From Punctularia strigosozonata HHB-11173 SS5 (taxonomy: Eukaryota > Basidiomycota > Agaricomycetes > Corticiales > Punctulariaceae): a stretch of DNA of 64,000 nt. Position 1 is the stretch's first letter; each line of letters starts with the position of its first letter. This document shows positions 21,183 through 31,232 of the stretch, in pieces. The stretch spans positions 3,836,209-3,900,208 of the forward strand of contig NW_006767433.1 of the NCBI RefSeq assembly GCF_000264995.1. Reading direction: 5' to 3'. The position numbers and the translations under genes were made by a program. Under the pieces are notes generated by a model. It saw only the letters and a program-made list of their open reading frames with translations, made no database searches and was not told the DNA's origin.

Positions 21183-22361
21183 TCACTGCGTTTCATCCCG
21201 AGGCACTTGCAAGGTGACCGCCATCGAAGCGTACCGTGCTCGTACATTTCTAGGCTGCGCCCAAGGTTTTCCTAAAGAGAGCCTGAGCGACGACTGAATC
21301 GCGGAAACCCATAATGACCTACGATGAGGTCTGATAGTAGACTTAGTAGGCGCTTCCGGGAAACAACAGACGTATTTCGATGGCTGAAATTTGACCGCGA
21401 TGTCGCGATAGCGCTCGAAGGTTTCGCTGGTGTGGTCTTCATCCATGTCGATGACGTCGCCGAACGCCGCGTTCAGCGCCGTTGGACCTTGACCTTTCAA
21501 CGGCGTCTCGTCCAATGGCGGGCGACTCTCCTCTCCGAAGGTATCTGTGAGAATGCCGTAGATAGCATCCATCGTCCTGCGCAATACGTAATGGTGAACA
21601 TCGGGCAAAAAAGGTATCTCCGGAAGGGGGCGAAACCTCAGCTGTTCAGAACCGTTGTCTCCATTTGCCTGTGCACCACCAGGAATTAGATCATTCGCTC
21701 GCACAACATCTACGATGTCCCTCCAGCCGCGAGGGCCCGTGCGATGCTGAAGACTCTCTGGCGTTGGCAGCATGTAGGACGCGATCGAGGACAAGAGATC
21801 TGACAAAAAGTCGCTGTGAAGCAGGTTCCCAGTGATATAAGGCGGATACAGACCTTCCAGATACCGTTCTGCTTGTTCCGTCAGAAGTTCCACTTCTTTC
21901 GACCCTAGCAACTCCTCGTCATCCTCCATTCCATGGGCACGCAAAGCCTTGGACGCGATGACACGGACTTCGTCCGATAGACTCCATTGAGGTGCATATA
22001 CGTCGTCAGGAAGGAGTGGCCAACGAGTCCAGATTTCGTTCTCCTTGGCCTTCTCTTTGCCCTTCTGTGTGCCCTCTGTGACGCCCGGAAACTCCGCAGG
22101 AGGTTCGTAGCTGCCCCGAGAACCATCAGGTTCAAGATCGTCGCGGCCATTATTCGGGAGCGGTGGCGCCTCTGTCGAATGTTTTCTTCGTGTATTGCTC
22201 GGGCTGGGTTCTAATGATTGTGTTTCCGTAGCGGACGGCTTTGGGCAAGTCAGATGCGAAGCTAGATCCAGTGCATTGCTCGTGTTCAGCGCGCGTAGTA
22301 ATGAAGCGTATTCAGATAGCTCCGAATGTAACTCATGAGGCACTCTCTTGCGCTTCCCCAT
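21183..22361 (-). CDS. Hypothetical nuclear protein, possibly Rrn9-like
   Basis: A long open frame starting at the ATG at 22361 (MGKRKRVPHELHSELSEY) and ending at 21183, 392 residues. An upstream in-frame ATG at 22418 exists but adds a leader of poor quality. Visible features are a basic start, a helical segment (YASLLRALNTSNALDLASHL), the block IWTRWPLLPDDVYAPQWSL followed by DEVRVIASKALR, and a helical region LLHSDFLSDLLSSIASYMLP. This resembles my memory of fungal proteins carrying an RNA polymerase I factor Rrn9-type domain, but I am not certain. The final 60 residues after KFQPSKY are less convincing and may include an unrecognised intron near 21375. It is transcribed divergently from RBX1, with only 179 bp between start codons. 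Confidence 0.6.
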   Translation of the reverse strand: MGKRKRVPHELHSELSEYASLLRALNTSNALDLASHLTCPKPSATETQSLEPSPSNTRRKHSTEAPPLPNNGRDDLEPDGSRGSYEPPAEFPGVTEGTQKGKEKAKENEIWTRWPLLPDDVYAPQWSLSDEVRVIASKALRAHGMEDDEELLGSKEVELLTEQAERYLEGLYPPYITGNLLHSDFLSDLLSSIASYMLPTPESLQHRTGPRGWRDIVDVVRANDLIPGGAQANGDNGSEQLRFRPLPEIPFLPDVHHYVLRRTMDAIYGILTDTFGEESRPPLDETPLKGQGPTALNAAFGDVIDMDEDHTSETFERYRDIAVKFQPSKYVCCFPEAPTKSTIRPHRRSLWVSAIQSSLRLSLGKPWAQPRNVRARYASMAVTLQVPRDETQ

Positions 22362-22540
22362 TGTAACGATTGCATAGGTAGCGATGTGGGTACCGTATGG
22401 GTCGGCGGTCAGGGTCAAGTAGAAAAAACGAGTTGGTGGCGCAGTGTCAGCTGTGCACGCGCCATCCCGTCTACCGTGATCGCGAGCGCATCCGCTCGAT
22501 TACTCCTGCCCACTCAGACGTCACCCAATCGAGGTTGACC
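22362..22540. promoter_or_regulatory. Compact bidirectional promoter between the Rrn9-like gene and RBX1
   Basis: Only 179 bp separate the two start codons, so both promoters must overlap. No TATA box is evident. Confidence 0.4.
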
Positions 22541-23197
22541 ATGGCTGACGACAACATGGATGTCGATACTCCTGCAACCACCTCAGCACCGGTCAAGGCC
22601 AAGGCCAAGAAGGAAGATGGCGGGAGTGGCAAGCAACGGTTCGAGGTGAAGAAGGTAGGATAAGTCGTTCATCTACAACAGCCGTTGGTGGACCACGCAT
22701 ACATTACTGCGTGCTCCTGGCGTGACTGCTATACTCTTGTCCATCTGAACTTGTGCTGATCAACCGATCTTGGTTCGCAGTGGAATGCAGTGGCACTTTG
22801 GGCATGGGGTCAGTTCACTTGAGGACCTTCAAGCATACGGCATCGACTGATGCATACTTCTGTAGACATCGTCGTCGACAATTGTGCCATTTGCCGTAAC
22901 CACATCATGGACCTTTGCATCGATTGCCAAGCGAATCAGGTCTCCGCGACTTCGGAAGAGTGCAACGCGGCGTGGGGCATCTGCAATGTGAATCCGCCTC
23001 TAGATACGCGCCATTGCTAGTTTCTGAAACATATGTGTAGCACGCCTTCCATTTCCATTGCATCTCGCGTTGGTTGAAGACGCGCAACGTTTGCCCGCTC
23101 GACAACCGCGAGTGGGAACTGCAGAAGTGAGTCATCCGTGTCATCGCGTTATCGTGGTCGACTGACACATCCCACTCCGTGCAGGTACGGCCGATGA
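22541..23197 (+). CDS. RBX1: RING-box protein 1 (Rbx1/Hrt1/Roc1)
   Basis: Five exons, 22541-22654, 22781-22808, 22866-22987, 23041-23126 and 23185-23197, give 120 residues; the last exon encodes only KYGR and the stop. Rbx1 is the RING-H2 subunit of cullin ligases; it binds the cullin and recruits the E2. The sequence has [20 protein letters not shown] for cullin binding, the first zinc ligands in [18 protein letters not shown], the inserted [19 protein letters not shown], and [20 protein letters not shown]. All RING-H2 Cys/His ligands of the family are present, ending with the usual YGR. The extra N-terminus (about 38 residues with Lys/Ala) is common in fungi. The 28-nt exon 2 is conserved as coding for WNAVALWAW. 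Confidence 0.96.
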
Positions 23198-23461
23198 GCC
23201 ACTCACCCAACTGTCGCCATCGCCTTCATCCTTGTCGCAAGTTGTATCCTGTCTGTTCCGCGCTGCTGTAATATACGGATCGTGTTCTGATCTCGCAATC
23301 TCATAAAGTCGAAAAAGGAAGATTCCCATTATGAACACATCAGTAATAATACTCGATAGCAACGAAGTCCGATGTTATGGCTACACAAGGTCATGCACTG
23401 GAGGCGGTCGTTCTAAAATGATGCACGGATGAGGTCGTGAACTCCGCGAAAGGGGGGGTAT

Positions 23462-25707
23462 CTATTTGTAGAGCTTCTGTTCGGCGAACTTCCACAGGTT
23501 GAGCGGGTTGTTGTACGTGTCCTTGGTGTAGGCGAAGCGAAGCTGGGCGTGCTCGTTCATGTAGGCGATAGGTGTCTTCTCGTCGAGCCAGCTCCAAGCT
23601 GTTCAGGCACGCGTTCATCAGTAAGCTGCATCAATTCTGACAAAGCTGAACGTGCACCCACCAGTTCGCCAGTTGACGCGCATGTTGCCGTTGACCAGGA
23701 TCGGCGGGGGCGCGAGGGGGTCGTCTTGCAGGTTGGCGGTGATAATCTCCGAGTCAAGGTCGGGCCAGTCGAGCACCTGGTTGCCCGCCATGCCCTTGAA
23801 CTGCATCTTGCGCCCGGGCTTGCCGCCGAAGATCGCGACGGAGGTGTTGTGCCTCTCGTACATGAGCGTGCTGAACATGGCGCAGGTCGAGGCGCAGTTG
23901 CCGTTACCGACGATCTTGACGTTCTCGAGGGCGAACGGAGGATCCTCGGGTAGGTCGACGTCGTAGGGCTCGCAGACGTCCTCGAAGCGCTGCGAGGTGG
24001 CGTCAGAGCGTCCGTTGATCGTCACCTTGACAGAGGGCTTGATGTAGTTGTAGTCCTCGGGTTGTGCGGTGCCGTTGAGGAAAGCCCCTGAATGAATATG
24101 AGTACATGCGCGTAAAAGTAGGATGAGAACGTACAGTCAACGGGGGAGTAGTTGGTGATGCCGGTGAGGTTCAACTTGATGTTGTTCGCGACGATCTTCT
24201 GCGCCAGCTTGCTCGCACGAGCCGTCGACTGGAAGCCTCCGTAGCCGAACTTGGAGCCAGCGAGGTACTGGTGCAGGAAGACACCAAGGCAGACGTATCC
24301 ACCGCCGTTGTTGGTCAAGTCGATGATGAGGTTCTTGGCGCCAGCCTTCTTGATACCCTTGATCGCGTTGACGACGTCCGACTGGAAGCCGACGTAGTCG
24401 TCAGGCTCGAACGAACCGACGAACATGACACCCGTCTTGTTGCCCGGAAGGACGTAGGACTTGATCACACCCTCGGAACCGGCGGTGGAGCTGATGTTGG
24501 GCTGGTACTGGGGAGGGAGGGCAAGACCGTTGCTCGGGTGTTTGTCGATCACGTTCGCCTTGGCGCGCGGCCGGCTCACGGTGCTCTGGCGTTCACCGTC
24601 GCCCTCCGTAGCGTAGTTCTGGCCGTTAGTCGTGTTAGTGGCGACGCAGTTGTTCTCCCAGTAAGACGCCTTGTCGGTGAAGTTGGCGCCCAGGTAGTCA
24701 GCAACGAAGGGAACCCTATCGTACAGATACGTGTTAGCGGCGTCGTGAACGATTAACGCATAGGCGAACTGACCAGACGGTCTCCGACTTGGTAGAGTTG
24801 GCAGGGATAAGCTTCATCTTGATGCCGTCACGGTCCGCGAAGGAGGGTCCAGCACCATCTCCGAGACGCTGGCTGAACGCGTTTGACTGGATACGGTAGC
24901 TGGAGAAGACGCTGTTGACACGGATGCCATGATCGAGGTAGTTGCCGGAAACCTTGTTCGCGATCTCGTCGACATAATCGTACGCGCTCTTGCCCTCGAT
25001 CTCAAGCACTTTGGCGCCTGCAATGCGCTTCCAGTCGAACTTGAGTTCGTCCAGGACGTCGGTATAGCCGGAGCCGAGCTGGGAGATGAACTCGACGGAG
25101 TCCGGGGCGACGTAGACATCCTGCTCGCCGTTCTCCTCCAATGACACCAAGGGCGCGGGGAGAATGGACTGGATGGTGAGGTAGCAGCTAGGGAACCAAC
25201 CTGAGAGCGGTGCGGCATTAAGACCGTGGCCGTGATCGTTTATACGAGTTCGAGGCTTACCAGTGTGACCGTCGTTCAAAGACGTGGTGAAGTTGTACAG
25301 GTCCCGGTTGAAGTCGTAATCGGTCTGCGGGAGGGTCATTAAGAGCGCAAGGCACGAAGACGATTCGGGTATCTTACCTCGTACTTGGCCTTACTGATAC
25401 GGTCGACTTCGCCCCGGATGTCGACCGTCGACTGCTGGAACGGCGCGGGGGACTCGTAGTAGTAGTCCTCGAACGTGAAGAAGTCGAAGACGCGCGCGAC
25501 GTTGTCCATCACGTTCTTGCGCAGCGTCTCGTTGAACGCGAACGACTTGTGGCAGGCGAGTGCCTGAGAGGGGATCAAGAACTCCTTGCCGGCGATGGCC
25601 GCACAGGGGTCGTGGTGTTTTGCGGCTGCGTCGGACGGCACGGCGAGGGTGGACGCAGGGAGGCTCAAGGCCGCGAGGGCCGCGAGAGCAGCGAATGCGG
25701 CAGGCAT
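23462..25707 (-). CDS. Secreted S41-family (CPAF/tail-specific type) peptidase, copy 1
   Basis: Six exons, in genomic order 23462-23598, 23662-24087, 24135-24715, 24774-25200, 25261-25324 and 25378-25707, give 654 residues. A signal peptide (MPAAFAALAALAALSLPAST) precedes the mature protein. Visible regions are the N-terminal helical domain (NVARVFDFFTFEDYYYESPA), NDGHTGWFPSCY containing the probable catalytic His, a PDZ-like part (AGAKVLEIEGKSAYDYVDEI), FVGSFEPDDYVGFQSDV and IIDLTNNGGGYVC of the S41 core, and the nucleophile region GNGNCASTCAMFSTLMYE. This class includes ustP of ustiloxin biosynthesis and related secreted fungal peptidases; the substrate is unknown. A divergent paralogue lies at 45510-48171 on the same strand. 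Many Asn-X-Ser/Thr sites (for example NFT, NTT and NKT) fit a secreted glycoprotein. Confidence 0.88.
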
Positions 25708-26240
25708 CTCGTCCTTGGGGAGGAGGGAGGTGGGGCGGAACAGGGGAGGATGCGAGGAACTCGGGGAGCCTGAGCAACGAGAGAGGGGGCTTGGGCATTA
25801 CTTATAGGAGCGCGGGGCGAGGGTCGATCGGATGGTTGGGATATGAGACCTCGTGCCAGAACGCTGAGGCCGGCGACTGTCGGTGCGATCGGTGATCGTC
25901 GCGTCGGTCGTGGCCATGACGCCGACGTCCAGCCAGAAGCCAGTGGCTGTGACCCCCGCGCTTCTCCAATCCAAGCACGCGTCGCACGCGTCGGGCAGGC
26001 CAAGAGCACGCGCATCTTCGCAACAGGATCATCGTCGCGTGATAGGAGCGATGCACATCGTACAGCCCATTCCGTTGTCTAGCTCTCTAAACTACGCGTT
26101 ACGCATAACCAGGGGCAAATATCGATACACGTGAAAATATCGGCTCGTTCATCGTCAAACATGTCAAGCAGCAGCAGTCGTGCAAGCAACACCATCACGC
26201 ACGCACATTATTATAACGATATCAATCGACTCCGAGCGTG
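25708..26240. other. Intergenic region upstream of the S41 peptidase gene
   Basis: Contains the promoter of the S41 gene and the 3' end of the membrane-anchored serine-rich gene (both on the minus strand). GC-rich on the left, with a CAGCAG run near 26168. No gene seen. Confidence 0.4.
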
Positions 26241-28097
26241 CTACGAAGCAGCCGAAGCTGTCGCATTCGCCGCAGTTGGCCGCACGGTCGCATCGGTGCC
26301 TTCCACAAAGTGCCTCGCAGCTATCCGCGGCGTGGGCGGCGAGGACGAAGAAGCGGGCGAAGGTGTCTCGGGCTCCAGCTGCACGCCGCTCGCAGACGTG
26401 GGCGTGGACGGCGTCACCGATTCGAGCGCCGTCGCGTACGACACGTACGAGCTCGCGCGGGACTCGGCTCTCAACGGTTCCGTCGGCGGAGGCTTGAAGG
26501 ACGAGGGCGGGACCACCGAAGGCATGACCGGCGTCACGGAAGCCGTCGATGGACCCGCGTCGGGGGAGGTGGTGGATGTCGTCGGCGCCGACTCCTCCGG
26601 AATAGGTTCCTCGGCGATGCCCGGAGGCGAAGCGTCTGCTGGTGAGCTATGGTCCGTCGACTCCGCTACGGGCAAGCTTTCAGTTGTGGAGCCGGACGCA
26701 GCGGAAGCACCGCTGCCTGTTCGCGCATGCGACGCCAGCGGCGAGGGCCCTGCGTTGTCCGTCGAAGCTCTCGTCACGCTCTCGAAATCGGGAGGCGGCA
26801 CCAGATCCGCTCTTGACGTTGACGCCGCGAACGCGATGGCCTCCGCTCCATACGGGACTCCGAACCGGCCGAGCGATTCCCTGCTCGAAATGAGCCTGAT
26901 CTGGTCAGGAGTGGGCCCCGATCTGGGGTAGACGATCTCCGTCCGCGTGAGTGTATGCGGCAGAGGGGCCGAAATTGAGTTGAGCGAGATGAGCGAGGGC
27001 GAGGTGAGGTTCAATCGCGAGGCCGAATGGGATTGATTTAGCGTGTTGTGCGAGCTCATGCGGGAGAGCGAGCGCAAGAACGAGGAGCCCCCGGACTGAG
27101 AGGGTCGGTGCGTAGGCCGGAACTGGGAATTTTCCGGCGTGGTGGCGGATGCTCTACCTCCCGCGGGAGACGTTTGGCTATCGGCGGAAGCGTTCGAAGC
27201 TCCACGAGCATGGCCGGACTGCGGAGTGGCAGCACTTTGCGCTCGTCCGAAAAAGGTGCGGAAGCCGGAACGCCGTGGGGCGTTATTGGACGAACGTTCG
27301 GGAGAAGCAGGAGGTGTATTGAGACTCGTGGTATTGGTAACCTCTGCCGTTGGGGGACTTGATTCGTAGGGTGGAGCGTCGCCCCTTGGATCAGGGAGGT
27401 CATGACTGTCGTCCGTGCCAGGGACTGTGTCGAGGCTTGGGCGAACAGGGCTCGTAGCGGTGGGTGGAAGGAGTTGCGCGGTGGATAAATCAGGGTCGTT
27501 ATTTTCGTTCTCGTGCTCATTCTCGTTAAGCAGCAGCGGTTCGTCAATCGGGCTGTCCTGTATTCTGTCGTAAGTAGGCCGCGGGCTGCCAAGGTCGGCG
27601 GAGCCGCGAGGGCTGTCCGTTTCTGGTACGGAGGCCATGACCACCGTCAGCTGCGCGGTCGTCACATTCTCGTCATCCGTCTCCTCCGGACCTCTGTGTT
27701 TGTTCAGAAGGGGTGAGTGGAAGGACAGCAAGCAGGTTCAATATTGCACTTGCCTGTACACGACGAGCTCCTGCTCCTGCGGCTCCTTGTTGTACGCAGG
27801 AAGAGACTTGGTCGACATTTGGCTCGGAGTGCGCCTGTTGCGTCGCGGCCGCCTCTGTGTCTGCGCGGCCGTCGCAGTAGTGGCCGCTGCGCCCGGCCGC
27901 CCCGCAAGCTGCTCGGCGGTCACCTCCGCGGTGACGCCGCCCGTCGTCTGCACGACATTCCGTCGCGTGCCGGACGAGCTTGCGCGAAATCTTCGGTAGA
28001 TAAGGGCGCCCGCGATGGCCACGAGCACGAGCACGACGACCAGCACGGGTACCTGCGAATGCGCCCACGATAAGACGGAGTGAGAAATGATCGGCAC
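26241..28097 (-). CDS. Single-pass membrane protein with long Ser/Pro-rich tail (start uncertain)
   Basis: Two firm exons, 26241-27693 and 27754 to about 28060. The true start must be in a further short exon upstream, because no in-frame ATG precedes the membrane segment (a GTG is at 28097). An upstream ATG near 28147 is followed by a good donor but does not keep frame with the obvious acceptor. Near the N-terminus is one membrane helix (VPVLVVVLVLVAIAGALIY) followed by a basic stop signal (RRFRASSSG) and the conserved block TKSLPAYNKEPQEQELVVYR. The rest, about 480 residues, is Ser/Thr/Pro-rich and disordered, with a DAPPYESSP motif. The 60-nt intron 27694-27753 has GC-AG ends with the ideal donor AG/GCAAGT. 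The layout suggests a plasma-membrane or ER-anchored regulatory tail; no enzyme domain is seen. Confidence 0.7.
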
Positions 28098-28149
28098 GTC
28101 ATGTCAGCGGCGCACACTCACCCAAGTGCTCGTCCCAACACCATCATGA

Positions 28150-28803
28150 GTCGCCCTCCTCAGTTTGGAGGGAGCCGCAAGCGCCGGGGCAGGAAGCCAT
28201 AGCAATGACAGCATCCGCGATCCGGGCAGTGACGCTCGCAGTAGCCTGAGCGGACCTGAGCGCTCGGTGCAGTGGGCCATGAGGAGTAGAGAACCGAATG
28301 AGAGGTCGGATGGTCAGGATGAGGGGATATCGCAAAATGGCCCGGGATGCATACGAGCGCCGCACACGGGTCGTTTGTGGAGACGGTCAGAGCAATTCGT
28401 GTTCGTGCTTGCGCAAGGGCCGACCCCGTCCAGGCCGAGCCCCGGGGGCGGTGCTGCTCTTAGGGGCCTTGCCATAACAGGCCTCTCGGGAGGATGTTGG
28501 GCGGCGTCGAGCCGGGAAGACGAGAAAGCGGCGATAAAATGGGAGCGCAAGGGGACGTGCACGGACAGGAAGCGCAGATAAGAGGGCAAGGCCCGACACG
28601 AATGTCATCTAGTGTGATCACTCCCGTATCATAGTCCAACGTCATCTCACCAGAGCGTGCCTGATGCAGCGACCACGGGCATCCGCGTGCAACTCGGACA
28701 GTATCTATCATGAACACACCCCATGAGCTCGAGGACCAGCTGCGGATGCGTTTCAGTCACAACAGTCTAGATACAGATTGGATACTAGTCACAGCTCCAT
28801 CCA
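28150..28803. other. Intergenic region
   Basis: About 650 bp between the membrane-anchored protein and the short-chain dehydrogenase. Small open frames (for example plus 28165-28581) lack any domain and are probably chance in GC-rich DNA. The left edge must contain the missing 5' exon and promoter of the membrane protein gene. Confidence 0.4.
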
Positions 28804-29859
28804 TCACTGTATCTTCTCCCCGAGGATATCTTCCGCGTTCGTCTCACAGAACCTCCAGAACTGATCGCCAAGAGCCTCATCCTGCGCCTGCGAGCTTTCC
28901 GTTCCCGGTTTCCCGTAGGGCTCCTGATAATAGTTGCCCTGATATTCGTGCATGTTCTGCGCGTTGATCTCGCTGCAAGTCGTCGCCCACAGGCAAGGCT
29001 CCGCACCTTCCTCGGCCGACTTGCCCACCATGCGCGTCAAGCTGTTGGCCAAATCCCCGAGCTTACCGTAGCTCTCCGACCACGCCTCCTGCATGTCCGT
29101 GTCCACGGTGCCGGGGTGAACGGACGTCACGAGGATCTTGTCGTCAAGTAGGTGGCGCTTCACCAGCTGATGCGCGAAGAGGATCAGGCCAAGCTTGGAG
29201 CGCCCGTAGCCGCGAATGCCGTCGATGGGCTCGTTGATCTCTTCTTTGGAGGCAAACTGCGCGGTCGGGGAGGCGCGGTGCAATTCCGACGACTGCATGC
29301 AGATGCGGACACTCGCGGGCGGTAGAGATGCCGCCGTCTTGCGAAGGAGCGGGAGAAGGCGCAGCGTGAGCACCCAGTGTGCCAGATTGTTAATCTGGAT
29401 CAGTGACGGTCAGCATCATCAGGTAATACTCAGTACGAGTCATGCCCTTACAGCATAGTGATTCTCCAAACCGTCCTTGGTCAACGCAAACGGAGCTTGT
29501 CCGATACCGCCATTGTCGATCAAGATGCCAAGACGGTCCTGCTCGCTCGCTATCTTCTTGGCGACGCGGTCGACTTGCTTCAGATCGCCGAACTCGCACT
29601 GGTGATACTCCACCCCTCCTCCGGACGCGCCGGCCTCCCTGTTGAGCTCTTCCTCCGCCTTGCGGCCGTGCTCGGGATTCGCGGAAACGATGAGGACGCG
29701 TGCGCCGGCGCGGGCCAGCGCGAGCGCCGCATAATAGCCGATGCCAGCGCTGCCGCCCGTGACGAGCGCGGTGCGTCCGGTGAGGGCGGGTATTTGGGAT
29801 GGACGGAAGCGTGTGGTGAGGAGCGTCGCGGGGTTGAGGGTGTCTAGTCCTAAAGGCAT
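28804..29859 (-). CDS. Short-chain dehydrogenase/reductase
   Basis: Two exons, 28804-29394 and 29452-29859, give 332 residues. The Rossmann nucleotide-binding motif is TALVTGGSAGIGYYAALALA near residue 30. It is followed by the acidic/polar turn VSANPEHGRK suggesting NADP preference, and a D-N-G-G variant of the NNAG motif (ILIDNGGIGQAP). The catalytic triad is visible as ICMQSSELHR (Ser) and GYGRSKLG (Tyr-x-x-x-Lys). TSVHPGTVDTDMQEAW is the usual segment after the active site. The closest recalled layout is the WW-domain oxidoreductase/retinol dehydrogenase-like group common in basidiomycetes. The substrate cannot be inferred. The last third (ANSLTRMVGKSAEEGAEPCLWATTC) is normal for this group. 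Confidence 0.9.
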
Positions 29860-30157
29860 GGTGATGGTCGAGTGAGCGGGTCGTCGACCAGCGTGTTCGC
29901 ATTATAAAGGTGCTGCTGGACGGGACGGGAGGGGATCGGCGATATGACGATGCGAGTGCTTGGTTGACGTGACGGACGCCGTTCCATAACAAGTATGTCG
30001 TTCGCCAAATCGAGCATCTCCCTACTCCCACCTCGGCGGCACACGAGTGGCACTCCGGCATCTGGTTACACGGGTCATATCATTATTGATTCGCTAATGT
30101 CAGGCTACAACAAGCGACAGCATATCAGCCGTCGGTAAAGGGTCAAAACGCGGAACG

Positions 30158-31051
30158 TCATGCAGTACCTCCAGTCATCACCTCAAACAAGCCTTCTCCT
30201 GGCCGTTTGGACAACCGCTCGCTCCAGAACCGCATGATGGGTTCCCATTCCTCTCGAGAACGCGGCATCCCCTCTTGGCCTCTCTTCACCACCTCGGTCA
30301 AGGTCGCGAACCCCTTCTTGAACGCTGCCGTAACTTTGGCATCCGCCGATCGAGCGAACAGAAGGACGTGTGTCGGACAAGGAGACGAGGGGGTTGGGTA
30401 TGAAAGTAAGGGCCCGGAAATAGTCACCACCGACCCCAGAAACGCCCGACGAGCGAGGGACACCTCTTTCCCCGAGCTAGACAGCTCATTGAGCCACCAT
30501 CTCAGGGCGACTTCCGCGGCGACACTGCCCCCTTGTGCGAACCCTAGGAGGTGAATTTTGTCCGTCCTCCAGTGACATTCCTCCGTAAGGTATCGAAGCA
30601 CCTTGGTGAGCAATTCCAGCGCTCGTGTCGGATCCGGGTTGGGGATGATATCGCCGAGAGGGTCAAATGACGTGTACCACTGAAAGGCTCGTTCCTCGAG
30701 AAAGGGAATCCTGAAGGAGGCGATCAGCGAATTTCGGCCCTTCGCAGGACCCGACTCACTGCTGAGGCGCCCTCAAAGCGAGCACGGCGGTCTGCGGCAG
30801 ACGCAGCTGTCGTCCAAGGCTGGCGAAGGGCTCGTGACTGTCACCTGTAAATGCATGAGCCGCGTGCATCTATGAGAACGTTCAGCGAGCGGCACACCAA
30901 GCCCGTGAAGCAACACCAACAGGTTCTCATCCGTGCCATCGTCACTGGGGAAGTACGCGAACGGCACGGGAATACTATGCGGCTGAGGCGGAGGTTTGAC
31001 TCTTGGTTCGTTTAGACTATAGTCGTCCTTGACATGCATGGCATTCGACAT
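30158..31051 (-). CDS. Phospholipase/carboxylesterase-like protein lacking the catalytic serine
   Basis: Three exons, in genomic order 30158-30710, 30760-30844 and 30898-31051, give 263 residues. The fold is that of the acyl-protein thioesterase/carboxylesterase family (Pfam PF02230 type). Motifs are ENLLVLLHGLGDSHEPFASL at the oxyanion loop, TAVLALRAPQQIPF, and the nucleophile elbow in IHLLGFAQGGSVAAEVAL. In active members the elbow reads GFSQGG; here the serine is Ala. The usual C-terminal GHE motif with the catalytic His is not seen; the tail reads FWSERLSKRPGEGLFEVMTG. This suggests a non-catalytic relative, and I recall FAQGG variants in other fungi, so it may be a conserved pseudoenzyme rather than a decaying gene; the frame is fully intact. 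Its role is unknown. Confidence 0.82.
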
Positions 31052-31232
31052 CGTAAGATCGTAGAGCTCGGGGAATGTGTGGTACTACGCAAACTAGAGG
31101 ACTGACAGACTGCAGAGGCTCAGATTGAGACTAAGGTGATATCTATCATGACGTGATCATCACGTGCATCTCGAGCTGAACCGGCTTTTGTTGCCGATCA
31201 AACCTCGTCTTTCTTCCGCCGCCGCGTAAGAA

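Noticed and set aside
26131-26931. Open frame of 266 codons on the plus strand
   Set aside because: It is antisense to the Ser/Pro-rich coding exon of the membrane-anchored protein; its Gly/Val/Ala/Ser-rich composition is the complement of that repeat-like coding sequence.
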